Shown: piece after piece, positions 42,492-50,033 of the stretch
Numbering within the stretch: position 1 is the first letter of the stretch
Layout of the letters: each line of letters begins with the position of its first letter
From: Xylanibacter ruminicola
GTDB lineage: Bacteria; Bacteroidota; Bacteroidia; Bacteroidales; Bacteroidaceae
NCBI RefSeq assembly: GCF_900142525.1
Contig: NZ_FRBD01000016.1
Location: forward strand, 1-64,000
DNA: 64,000 nt
Direction: 5' to 3'
Made by a program: the position numbers and the translations under genes
Notes under the pieces: model-generated
What the model was told of the DNA's origin: nothing
The model's database searches: none
The model's input: only the letters and a program-made list of their open reading frames with translations

Positions 42492-43625
42492 TTAACTATA
42501 TGGTTTATCATCCAGCGGGCGAGTGCATCCCCAACTCTTGGCAAAGTCTTCAAAGCCTTTGTTGACCTTTTTCAGGAATAGTAGGCTCACCATCTTACGT
42601 GCCATCCAGGGATATTGCTCTGGGCCTGTGAACTTCTTTGCCTCTGGGGTGAGGAAGTTGCCGTTCTGTGCAAACAGGCGTCCCATCTTTTCGTAAGGTG
42701 CAACAATCTTGGCTTTTACAGCATCCTCTCTGGTGCGGATGCCAAAACTGCCGCCATGAATCAGTGTGCCGCCGAATCTGCAACCGAGTTGTGCTGGCAA
42801 CCCTTGCAAGATTCGTTCACAGAAACGGAACTCAAATCCTTCATCCATGCCTCCGTGGAGGAGGAAAGATAACTGAGCAGGTTGCCTACGCTCTGATGGC
42901 AGCGATTCAAGGAATTCCAGCATCAGGCTGGGTATACACTCCACATAGAGCGGAAAAGCAATGAGGATACGCTCGTGTGAAAGGAAGGCTTCACGTGCTG
43001 CATCCCATTCCTTACGGTTGGAGAGATTGTGGAGTTCCCATGTGATGCCAGTTCCTTCCAGCCCTTTGACGAACGAATGAATAATCTTGTCTGTATTGCT
43101 GAATTTCGCCACACGTGGGCTGCCGTTGATGATGACCAAGTGATAGAATTCACTTTTCACTTGCAAAGCGATAGCACCAAGTGACTGCCCACCTATGTTT
43201 ACTGCCGTACGTTTGCACCAATCTTCCATCATCATCTGGTCAGCATCGCCTTTGTATAGGAGTCCTATGTTGAGTGGATGGTAACGCAGTTCATGACGCA
43301 TCCATCCATCACGGAAGCCGATTGTCATATTCAGCATGGGCATAATACGATCCATCAGCCGTTTGCCCTTATAGTCCAAAAATCCAAAACGCGTATCAGA
43401 GACAATCCAAAGGTTGTCGGCTTGCACCAGTTTCTTGAGGATTATCTCGTAATCATCTTTATATGCACAGATGCCAGGTGTCTTCAGCCAGCACTGGTTA
43501 CAGCCCATGCAATGTGCAATTTTCATACCCGAGGTATCGACGATCTCCACTTCTTTTTCTTTAATCAGAGTCTTTATCTGCTCTGTATAGTCATTACCTA
43601 ATGTGTTTAATACTAATGTTTTCAT
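42492..43625 (-). CDS. Two-domain NAD(P)H-dependent FMN reductase-like protein
   Basis: A 377-residue protein made of two flavodoxin-like halves. The first (1-155) has CMGCNQCWLKTPGICAYKDD near 39, the signature of multimeric iron-sulfur-free FMN reductases and NADPH quinone reductases. The second (about 160-375) restarts with VIINGSPR near 163 and has AFPLYVECIPSLMLEFLE near 238. Such fusions are found in anaerobes and are thought to reduce flavins or small electrophiles. Co-transcribed with the two genes downstream. Confidence 0.75.
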   Translation of the reverse strand: MKTLVLNTLGNDYTEQIKTLIKEKEVEIVDTSGMKIAHCMGCNQCWLKTPGICAYKDDYEIILKKLVQADNLWIVSDTRFGFLDYKGKRLMDRIMPMLNMTIGFRDGWMRHELRYHPLNIGLLYKGDADQMMMEDWCKRTAVNIGGQSLGAIALQVKSEFYHLVIINGSPRVAKFSNTDKIIHSFVKGLEGTGITWELHNLSNRKEWDAAREAFLSHERILIAFPLYVECIPSLMLEFLESLPSERRQPAQLSFLLHGGMDEGFEFRFCERILQGLPAQLGCRFGGTLIHGGSFGIRTREDAVKAKIVAPYEKMGRLFAQNGNFLTPEAKKFTGPEQYPWMARKMVSLLFLKKVNKGFEDFAKSWGCTRPLDDKPYS

Positions 43626-43646
43626 TTGTCATTGACATTAAAAAAG

Positions 43647-43988
43647 TCATTTCTTCATGGTCTGTTCTCCTCGCTTTGTCATCTCTTCAGCAAAGGCCTG
43701 TTCACCGTTCTCGCGGATGTAACGGATGCAGGCTGGTCGGTTGCTTCGGAAGACGAATGCGAAGAACTTTCCTATGAGGTTGTTATGAAGCCGACAATCC
43801 TTGACGTCCATCTCGCACTCTGCGCAGGTATGGAAGCCCTTTTCCATACAACATTTTCTTATTTTGCACCATGAAGCCTTCTCATTCTCATGACATCCAG
43901 GACATTTGCCCATGCGGTATTTCTTGCACGCTCCGCAGTAGAGTCCACAGTCGGCAATCTTCTTTGTATCAACAGTTATTTCTTTCAT
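43647..43988 (-). CDS. DUF3795-type Cys-rich protein
   Basis: A 113-residue protein with eleven or more Cys in pairs: CGLYCGACKKYRMGKCPGCHEN near 13-34, CKIRKCCMEKGFHTCAECE near 40-58. This is the DUF3795 pattern, probably binding zinc or an iron-sulfur cluster. Function unknown. The ATG at 43988 is preferred. A second DUF3795 gene lies at 48066 in the same block. Confidence 0.75.
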   Translation of the reverse strand: MKEITVDTKKIADCGLYCGACKKYRMGKCPGCHENEKASWCKIRKCCMEKGFHTCAECEMDVKDCRLHNNLIGKFFAFVFRSNRPACIRYIRENGEQAFAEEMTKRGEQTMKK

Positions 43989-44039
43989 TATCAATATGTT
44001 TAATGCCTGCCCCAAATTGTTGGGACAGACAGTTTGTGA

Positions 44040-44852
44040 TTATTCTATTGGTATCTGAATGACTGAAAGCCATTTCTCTGGATCTTCCTGATTCCATGCG
44101 CCATCAATATAACAGGTGCGGTGCTGCCCGGCAACCTTGTAACCTTGCTCTTCCATATAGCGGAAAGCCTCGGTGTAAGATTCGTAAAAGCGCTCGTAAG
44201 GGCCAACATGCTTCATGCAGAGGGCTTTGGGAACAGCAGGTAAACGCTTGAACTGGATAATGGCGCTATCTGTGCCCATCTCCTCCACCTGTTCGCAATA
44301 CTCGATGTCGATATCCGTCGGTGTATATTCCTTGTTATGCTCTATAGTAAAGCAGTAGCCTGGAGGCGGACACTTACAGCCAAGACGCTGCATCTCGGGT
44401 CCGATCTTCTCGTAACACATGGGGCCGATGGCGGCATAGTTGGGGATGACTTCACGATGACTTGCCACAATGATTTCGGGCAGTGATTGAATACTGAATT
44501 TTTCCATTGTCTTCATTTCTTTGCGAGAGTCTCTCCAGTCGAGCAGTCGGTTACGGCGGGCTATCAGTTGCTTCAGTTGTTGTTCCGTTTCCTTGATCTT
44601 CTCAGTCAGCTGTCGGACACTGGGTGTATGAGACACGTCATCATATAGATCCTTAATCTCGTCAAGCGAGAAACCGAGTCGTTGCAGGTCGCGGATGGTT
44701 TGCAGCTTCTGCATCTGATCAAGGCTATAGTAGCGGTAGCCCGTCCACTCGTCCACCTCGTCAGGCAACAAGAGTCCCTTCTGCTCATAGTGACGCAAGG
44801 TCTTTACGGTTACCTGCATCATCTGTGAGAACTCTCCGATTTTTAATTTCAT
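44040..44852 (-). CDS. MerR-family regulator with GyrI-like effector domain
   Basis: A 270-residue regulator: MerR winged helix at 1-70 (KIGEFSQMMQVTVKTLRHYEQKGLL), a dimerisation coiled coil to about 120, and a C-terminal GyrI/AraC-effector-like domain (about 125-270) that binds bulky hydrophobic drugs in relatives such as BltR, BmrR and Mta. Its own promoter carries a dyad in an over-long spacer, the hallmark of MerR-type activation. It probably senses a toxic compound and switches on itself and the genes next to it. Confidence 0.9.
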   Translation of the reverse strand: MKLKIGEFSQMMQVTVKTLRHYEQKGLLLPDEVDEWTGYRYYSLDQMQKLQTIRDLQRLGFSLDEIKDLYDDVSHTPSVRQLTEKIKETEQQLKQLIARRNRLLDWRDSRKEMKTMEKFSIQSLPEIIVASHREVIPNYAAIGPMCYEKIGPEMQRLGCKCPPPGYCFTIEHNKEYTPTDIDIEYCEQVEEMGTDSAIIQFKRLPAVPKALCMKHVGPYERFYESYTEAFRYMEEQGYKVAGQHRTCYIDGAWNQEDPEKWLSVIQIPIE

Positions 44853-44889
44853 TTTACTCATAATCGCGCGATGTTTTGCTAAGCAACTG

Positions 44890-44923
44890 CAAAATTAATG
44901 TATGACCTTAGGGACGGGTCAAA
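44890..44923 (-). promoter_or_regulatory. MerR-type promoter with dyad in the spacer
   Basis: Minus strand: TTTG (44920-44923), a 22-nt spacer, TAATTTTG (44890-44897). Most promoters in this window have 19-21 nt. The dyad TGACC(N9)GGTCA at 44903-44921 fills the spacer. MerR proteins bind such dyads and correct over-long spacers by twisting the DNA. Confidence 0.7.
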
Positions 44924-44947
44924 CGTTTTATTGATTTTAACTTCAAT

Positions 44948-45580
44948 TTAACACAAAAGGAGCATTTCCTTCTGCAATATGTCCAAGAAGCGTGCAGCAT
45001 GACCACCATCCATCTGAACGTGGTGGAATTGGAATGATACTGGCAGAGTTGTCTTGAACAGTCCCTTGCGGTACTTACCCCACATCACCATTGGATTGCA
45101 GAACTGGTCGGTGTATTGGTTGACGATGCAGTCGAGTTCCGTCTGTATCATGGCAGATGTGCCGATAACCATGTAGTCGTTAAGGAAGGAACTCTTACAT
45201 TCATTCGCTGCTTGTGCTGTCAACGACAAGTAATCGCGATTGAATTGCTGTATGTCATCGGTGAAAGGAATATCGCATGAGCTGATCCCTCCCTTACTAT
45301 TCTCTATAATAACGTTAATGGCAAGCTTGTCGTAGCGGTATAACTTTCCATCTACAGGCAGCGTAAAGAACTTTTCCACTTGGCTCGCAGCTTTGCCTAC
45401 GCACCAGCACAGCAGCATGTTGAACTTTCTACCGTGCCTATGGCTCACTCTACAGAGCCTTGTCACATCGAAGGTCTTCGTGAGCGTCACCATTGGCATA
45501 GGAGATTTTATCCACAGCTCGAATGCCTGCGCTCGAATGGTGTCTTTGGGATCGATTTCATGTTTCATCTTTTTATTCAA
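44948..45580 (-). CDS. Chloramphenicol acetyltransferase-like protein (type A fold)
   Basis: A 210-residue protein with the CAT fold. The active-site motif near residue 189 reads HHVQMDGGH, against HHxxxDGxH in classical CAT, so the catalytic His and the structural Asp are kept. FNMLLCWCVGKAASQVEKF near 53 matches the N-terminal half. Whether it acetylates chloramphenicol or another hydroxyl compound is open; many CAT-like proteins in gut bacteria have unknown acceptors. The start overlaps the upstream gene by 8 bp. Confidence 0.75.
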   Translation of the reverse strand: MNKKMKHEIDPKDTIRAQAFELWIKSPMPMVTLTKTFDVTRLCRVSHRHGRKFNMLLCWCVGKAASQVEKFFTLPVDGKLYRYDKLAINVIIENSKGGISSCDIPFTDDIQQFNRDYLSLTAQAANECKSSFLNDYMVIGTSAMIQTELDCIVNQYTDQFCNPMVMWGKYRKGLFKTTLPVSFQFHHVQMDGGHAARFLDILQKEMLLLC

Positions 45581-46475
45581 TCACAAAACTACGTGGATAG
45601 AAATCGCTGTAGAAACGACCGTCGGTGGCGGTAAACTTCAACACGCAGTAGTTGGGATCGGTAACGCCGCCAGGATAGTACTCTGTGTCGCCATCGCGCC
45701 AGATCATTTCTTTTGAGGCGGCATCCGTCAGTACCTCCATCGTACCTCTGAGCATCATGCCCTTGAAGCCCTTGGCATCGCAGAAATAGATGCTGGCCTT
45801 GGGATTAGCCTTGTATTGAGCTACGCGTATCGAGAAGGTGTTGGTCGTAAAGTAGAAGGCTTTGATACCCTCGCGCTTGCGTGGCTTCAACATGGCCTTG
45901 GTCCAGGGGAATCCGTCCTGATCGACCGATGAGATGTAAGCGATGGGCAGTTTGTCGGCCATCTGCGCAATGAGTTCTTTAACGCCTGCCAAAGCAGGGT
46001 TAACATTCATGACTTCATCGTTACTAATATCCAACGTTTTGCGCCAGCGCTTTAATTGGGGGAAATACGTTTTTATCTGACCGATGTACTCCTCTTTGGT
46101 GATGGGTTTCTCCAACCCCTCGTTGACAGCACCAATAAACTGCGCACAATGTTCGATCATCTCTTCCATCGTGCAGTCCTGCAAGAACTTTCCATCCCTG
46201 TAGCAGTACATACAGTAATCTTCGTTCTTACTTCCGTCGGCATTCGTGCCGAGAACATCTTCGGTTAGCGGCATGCCGCAACTCTGACAAAATTTCATTT
46301 CTTTGTTCATCTTAATGTTTGTTTCCTTTTTATATTTGTTGTCACTCTGTTTTTCTGTGGTCTGATATGTTGAATCACTGAGAACCTTAAATCTGCTCAA
46401 ATCTTGTGCTTGAGCTACCTGCCATCCTGTAATGAGGAAAAGCAATGAACATAACAATTTCTTCATTTCTTTCAT
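45573..46475 (-). CDS. Zinc-ribbon / PNPOx-like flavin protein, with unusual signal-peptide extension
   Basis: The frame has 300 codons. Residues 60-110 are a zinc ribbon (FCQSCGMPL, YCMYCYRDG) and 165-300 a pyridoxamine-phosphate-oxidase-like split barrel (PIAYISSVDQDGFPWTKAM, KASIYFCDAKGFKGMMLRG), as in cytoplasmic general-stress flavoproteins. Such proteins normally start at MKFCQSCGMPL. Here a convincing signal peptide (residues 4-24) and a 30-residue linker precede it. An internal ATG at 46310 has a good AAAGGAAAC ribosome site, so the native start is probably there and the extension may be the remnant of another exported gene fused in frame. Confidence 0.7.
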   Translation of the reverse strand: MKEMKKLLCSLLFLITGWQVAQAQDLSRFKVLSDSTYQTTEKQSDNKYKKETNIKMNKEMKFCQSCGMPLTEDVLGTNADGSKNEDYCMYCYRDGKFLQDCTMEEMIEHCAQFIGAVNEGLEKPITKEEYIGQIKTYFPQLKRWRKTLDISNDEVMNVNPALAGVKELIAQMADKLPIAYISSVDQDGFPWTKAMLKPRKREGIKAFYFTTNTFSIRVAQYKANPKASIYFCDAKGFKGMMLRGTMEVLTDAASKEMIWRDGDTEYYPGGVTDPNYCVLKFTATDGRFYSDFYPRSFVIE

Positions 46476-46517
46476 AGTGTATCTATGTTTATGGATTATT
46501 CATATTTTTATCCTTCA

Positions 46518-46971
46518 TTAAACTATAGGCACACACATCTCGCAAAAGCCGTTTGACACCATCTTGACAGAATATCTTTCCATTATTGGGCGTGAAAAAT
46601 CTATCTTCACGCCGTTGTTGGCCATCTCTGTCGGAAATGATTTCCAGAAATCTGTTACGGCATCTTTAGTGTGGTTGATGGTGAAGACTGCATATTTGCC
46701 CCCGCAGAGGTTCCTAGTCTCTACTTGGTCTTCGGCTGCGATATCTTTTGCGCTTGAAGCTAATAGGCATACATCATATCTACACTCGCTTGGTTTAGTG
46801 AATTGTGGGTTGTCGAGGGCTATACCAAAAAGTACAGCATCGTCTGTCAACAATCCTCGTTCATTAGACCATGCCTTCATTTTGCACATCAGCTCATAGT
46901 TTTCTTCACCGTATTGTTCCCGTGCGACGCATATAAATAACCTCGTCACCATTGATTTCTTCTATTCTCAT
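46518..46971 (-). pseudogene. Stand-alone GyrI-like effector-binding domain, frameshifted
   Basis: From the ATG at 46971 the frame reads MRIEEINGDEVIYMRRTG and then goes to a stop; the next frame carries QYGEENYELMCKMKAW and the rest of the domain to 46518. Removing one A from the GGGAAC at 46917-46922 joins them into MRRTGQYGEENYELM, which fits GyrI/SbmC-type proteins of about 150 residues. The fold binds hydrophobic drugs. The break is either a real inactivating insertion or a sequencing error in a short run. Confidence 0.65.
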
Positions 46972-47009
46972 ATTCTATTGCTATTGTAAATTATTTCCTA
47001 AAAATGATA

Positions 47010-47693
47010 TCATTGTATTCTTATTGCTCGTTTCATATATGCTCGCGATTTTGGGCAACATGCCAGGCATTTCAAGCATGTGATACAGTTATAGACATCT
47101 ACAATCTCATCCCTTGAAACGTTTGTGTTCCAGCACACTCCTTTCAGCACCTTTTGCGGGCATATATGATGGCAAGCCATGCAGCGATTGCATTTTGGTA
47201 GTAGGATAATGCTCTTAGCAGCCGTTAATGGTGCATCCGTCAGAACAGAACACAGGCATTGGGCTGCTCCATACTCTTTGGTGATGAAGAGATTATTTTT
47301 GCCAATATATCCGATACCACTCAGTAGAGCAATGGTTTTGTGTGGAAGGGCAGATGTCTTTGTTTCAAAATCGAAGGCTTTCTCTGCCATGAGTCCGTTA
47401 TCAGATTGCGACAATGCCTTATAACCACTTGAAATGAGATTATTGGCCAATTTGTCAGCAATCATTCCTACCCTATTTTCTGTCTGTGTATATTCATCTT
47501 CTAACGTATGAGTATAATTGGGAGTGTTACACACCATCTCAAGGAAATGAGGATTAATGGCAATTCCTATCAGTATTGCAAAAGGGAGTCCTCGGTTTTG
47601 CTTCATATCCAACATGGAAATGTCAACGAATTGGATAATATCCACATGCTCGTTTCTTAGTTGCTGCTCAATTTCTATGTTGATGTTACTCAT
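47010..47693 (-). CDS. Short QueG-like double 4Fe-4S protein
   Basis: A 227-residue protein: the C-terminal part has CNRCMACHHICPQKVLKG and CITCLKCLACCPKSRAY (about 167-217), two 4Fe-4S motifs as in epoxyqueuosine reductase QueG, and GIGYIGKNNLFITKEYGA near 125 matches the QueG core. It lacks the C-terminal HEAT-like repeats and is much shorter than QueG, so a separate redox role is likely. The ATG at 47693 is used; it overlaps the upstream gene by 8 bp. Confidence 0.75.
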   Translation of the reverse strand: MSNINIEIEQQLRNEHVDIIQFVDISMLDMKQNRGLPFAILIGIAINPHFLEMVCNTPNYTHTLEDEYTQTENRVGMIADKLANNLISSGYKALSQSDNGLMAEKAFDFETKTSALPHKTIALLSGIGYIGKNNLFITKEYGAAQCLCSVLTDAPLTAAKSIILLPKCNRCMACHHICPQKVLKGVCWNTNVSRDEIVDVYNCITCLKCLACCPKSRAYMKRAIRIQ

Positions 47694-48066
47694 TGAATAA
47701 TTTCTTTTTGTCATAGTAAAAAAACAAAATAACCAAACAGCAAATAAGTATAAACACCAGCCACGCAAATGGGTTATGAGGCATGAAGGCGACAGCCGCT
47801 ATGCCATCAACGCTCAGTGCACCATATATCAACGTATATGGCCTACGTAGAAACGGATGCTCTTTGACTTGCTTATGTAGCATTGATATAAGCAAGCCGC
47901 ACACTATCAGCAGCATGCCACACATTAGACTCATATAAGTCATTGCCTGCTGCTTTGCCGGACTTAGCACTTCCAGACCACCATTAATTAATGGTGTAAA
48001 AGTAGCTGCGATATGGATGACGCCCATGGTTGCAATCGCCATCGCAATAATACGGATATATTTCAT
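47686..48066 (-). CDS. Four-helix membrane protein
   Basis: A 126-residue protein with four hydrophobic helices (about 3-22, 42-64, 72-92, 98-118) and a basic end DKKKLFNE. The start at 48066 shares the base of the preceding stop (TAATG), so the genes are coupled. GVIHIAATFTPLINGG near residue 15 recalls the small membrane proteins of the LIC_13387 type. Function unknown. Confidence 0.6.
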   Translation of the reverse strand: MKYIRIIAMAIATMGVIHIAATFTPLINGGLEVLSPAKQQAMTYMSLMCGMLLIVCGLLISMLHKQVKEHPFLRRPYTLIYGALSVDGIAAVAFMPHNPFAWLVFILICCLVILFFYYDKKKLFNE

Positions 48067-48404
48067 TACTTCCCGCACAAATTCTCCTTTGCCTCGGCAC
48101 TGTTCTCCCAAATGGCACCAACCTTTTTGCACGAGTTCTTGTCAGGACAGTCGCCACAAGTTTCGTAGCCTTTGGCGACTACACATTTATGCACCTCGCA
48201 CATGTGGCTACAGAAGTAGAACTTCGGGCCTTCCAAGCGACATCCTACGCAATTAATACTCTCAGGTGTAATCTGATCCGTATGATTCATCTCGCACCAC
48301 TTCTTTGCTACCTCGACGCGCATTTTGTCGTCATTCTTAATAGTGGCAAGGCGAGCCTCACAGGTCTCACAGTTAATGCCACAACATGCTATCAATTTAT
48401 TCAT
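48066..48404 (-). CDS. DUF3795-type Cys-rich protein
   Basis: A 112-residue protein with CCGINCETCEARLATIKNDD at the start, CVGCRLEG near 52 and CSHMCEVHKCV and CGDCPDKNSC to the end. A metal-binding role is likely; function unknown. It leads a unit with the four-helix protein and the QueG-like protein. The promoter at 48493 belongs to the shared regulon. Confidence 0.8.
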   Translation of the reverse strand: MNKLIACCGINCETCEARLATIKNDDKMRVEVAKKWCEMNHTDQITPESINCVGCRLEGPKFYFCSHMCEVHKCVVAKGYETCGDCPDKNSCKKVGAIWENSAEAKENLCGK

Positions 48405-48477
48405 ATCTCATTATTCTTTTTTGTTTTCAATTGTAAATTTACGATTACTCAATGACGAAACTTCTTGATTTGACGTA

Positions 48478-48834
48478 TTAAGTTTGACGCTGCAAAATTA
48501 CTGATACTAGAGGATTATTCCAAATTTCTGTGATAAACAGCATCGATTTGTGACGAATGGGGTTTAGCACAACAATGGTAATGATTGCCATACGTGTTAA
48601 GGGAAAGCGACGGATGTAGCCTGTGGCAGAGAGGGCATAAAGTCCTGCCAGGCAGAAAGCGAGGACAAGACCTATGGTCAGGGCATACAGCATCCAAACA
48701 TGTCCTGATACCATCTGATGCATGATTTCCCTGATGCCATAGGCTTCGAATGCCTCATCCAGAGCGAACAGGCAGCCGATGTGGCCAATGGCTATAAGGA
48801 AGTGGAGCACAGCTCCGAGTCGCAATCTTTTCAT
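48478..48834 (-). CDS. Four-helix membrane protein, LIC_13387-like
   Basis: A 118-residue protein with four hydrophobic helices (about 6-24, 45-68, 72-90, 95-112) and HFLIAIGHIGCLFALDEAF near 11. Related in layout to the protein at 47686. Its 3' end carries the regulatory sites of the next promoter (48529-48560), so coding and control sequence overlap. Confidence 0.6.
   Translation of the reverse strand: MKRLRLGAVLHFLIAIGHIGCLFALDEAFEAYGIREIMHQMVSGHVWMLYALTIGLVLAFCLAGLYALSATGYIRRFPLTRMAIITIVVLNPIRHKSMLFITEIWNNPLVSVILQRQT
48493..48560 (-). promoter_or_regulatory. Regulon promoter 1: paired 12-mer, -33 and -7
   Basis: Read on the plus strand, the 12-mers TGTGATAAACAG (48529-48540) and TGTGACGAATGG (48549-48560) are 20 bp apart. 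TTTG (minus, 48521-48524) and TAATTTTG (48493-48500) follow with a 20-nt spacer. The gap from the proximal 12-mer to the -7 box is 28 bp. It drives the DUF3795 unit. Confidence 0.75.
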
Positions 48835-48835
48835 C

Positions 48836-49363
48836 TTATTTTATTATGGTGTCTAACAGTTGTCTGGTAATTTCTTCTCTCGCTAAAACGCAGCCTTCAT
48901 GTATAGCAGCAAATGTGGCTACGATTGCAGCTATTGAGATGGGTGCGATAGACCACAGTGTCATGGGTACCGTAATGAATAGCAGGAATCCCGCCCACTT
49001 GTTCGCGAGGGTGTGAGGGAAGCAACAGCGCCCATACATCACAAGTGCTGAAAGCTGATTCACGACTTTAATCGCGACGATTACTCCTGCCCACAACCAT
49101 AGCCATTGTGGCAGTTCGAGTATCGGCAGGAGCTTCCAGGCACAACATGCTACGAAGCAGATGTCTGCCACGCTATCTAGCAATGCTCCAGTCCTGGTAA
49201 CGCACTTCAGTTTCCTAGCCAGCCACCCGTCGGCTATGTCGCTGATGCCGCAAACGATGTAAAGCACCCCAAAAAGAATGCTTGGCACATTGCTCAGTAG
49301 CAGAGCAACAGCTCCCACCATTCGGAGCGACGACAGGATATTCGGCAGGTGTTTCTTTGGCAT
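48836..49363 (-). CDS. CDP-alcohol phosphatidyltransferase-family protein
   Basis: A 175-residue membrane enzyme with about five helices. The family motif is present as DIADGWLARKLK followed by TGALLDSVAD (residues about 42-66), giving the DG-AR-G-D-D set that binds two metals and the CDP-alcohol. It would transfer a phosphatidyl group to an alcohol, but the class of product cannot be told from the sequence. Gap of 1 bp to the membrane gene downstream. Confidence 0.85.
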   Translation of the reverse strand: MPKKHLPNILSSLRMVGAVALLLSNVPSILFGVLYIVCGISDIADGWLARKLKCVTRTGALLDSVADICFVACCAWKLLPILELPQWLWLWAGVIVAIKVVNQLSALVMYGRCCFPHTLANKWAGFLLFITVPMTLWSIAPISIAAIVATFAAIHEGCVLAREEITRQLLDTIIK

Positions 49364-49383
49364 TGTCTTTCTTATCCTTTATT

Positions 49384-49932
49384 TTATTCCAATGGCATCA
49401 TCACGCCACACTGGTAATTGGGCGAGTCGATGTCGGTGCCGTTGTACCATTCCATCGTCATAGCGTTGTTGGGGCAATGGAATTCCGAGTACTGGGGCAG
49501 CCACTCCTTATAGAACATTTGGTATTGCTCTTGAAAGGCTTTCATGCCTCCCTCGAAATGCATCTTCAGCCACTTGCCACTATGAATAGGGAAAAGCTGC
49601 ATTCCCTCAGGCACCCCACCACCTTTATATATTCCGCCGATGACGTATGTAAAGGTGTTCTTGCTGCAAGCACCAAAGTTTGCCTCCCAACAGGTTGCAC
49701 AATTATGGTTGGGAGTGTCGCAGGTGCAGAGCCCGAACTCTCCGACACCATTGTCGATGGCTGCCTGCTGAAAGGGATCAGGTGCCTTGTGTTCCATAAA
49801 GACGGGTTTAATAATGCGTTCCACATACTCGCCCCAGAACTTAGGACATTCTTCCTGTCCCTTGCAGAATGCAATTTCCTTGGCCATGCCAATAATCTGC
49901 ACATTCTCTAACGTAATAATCTCGTGTTTCAT
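49384..49932 (-). CDS. GyrI/Cass2-like effector-binding protein
   Basis: A 182-residue stand-alone domain of the GyrI/AraC-effector class: MKHEIITLENVQIIGMAKEI opens the sheet, FTYVIGGIYKGG near 93 and the end GTDIDSPNYQCGVMMPLE match the Cass2-like group, which binds cationic drugs. It has no DNA-binding domain, so it may buffer, sequester or hydrolyse a compound. Led by a promoter of the shared regulon. Confidence 0.75.
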   Translation of the reverse strand: MKHEIITLENVQIIGMAKEIAFCKGQEECPKFWGEYVERIIKPVFMEHKAPDPFQQAAIDNGVGEFGLCTCDTPNHNCATCWEANFGACSKNTFTYVIGGIYKGGGVPEGMQLFPIHSGKWLKMHFEGGMKAFQEQYQMFYKEWLPQYSEFHCPNNAMTMEWYNGTDIDSPNYQCGVMMPLE

Positions 49933-49955
49933 TTTTAATTATTTGTTTGACGCTG

Positions 49956-50023
49956 CGAAATTACGAATATTTGCGAATACCAACAAAAATCTGGGATATT
50001 CTGTCTGAAAAAGTGATGAATGG
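49956..50023 (-). promoter_or_regulatory. Regulon promoter 2: paired 12-mer, -33 and -7
   Basis: 12-mers TGGGATATTCTG (49992-50003) and AGTGATGAATGG (50012-50023), 20 bp apart; TTTG (minus, 49984-49987); TAATTTCG (49956-49963). The gap from proximal 12-mer to -7 box is 28 bp. The leader start GCGTCAAAC is shared with promoter 1. Drives the Cass2-like gene and the two after it. Confidence 0.75.
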
Positions 50024-50033
50024 TAATTGTATC

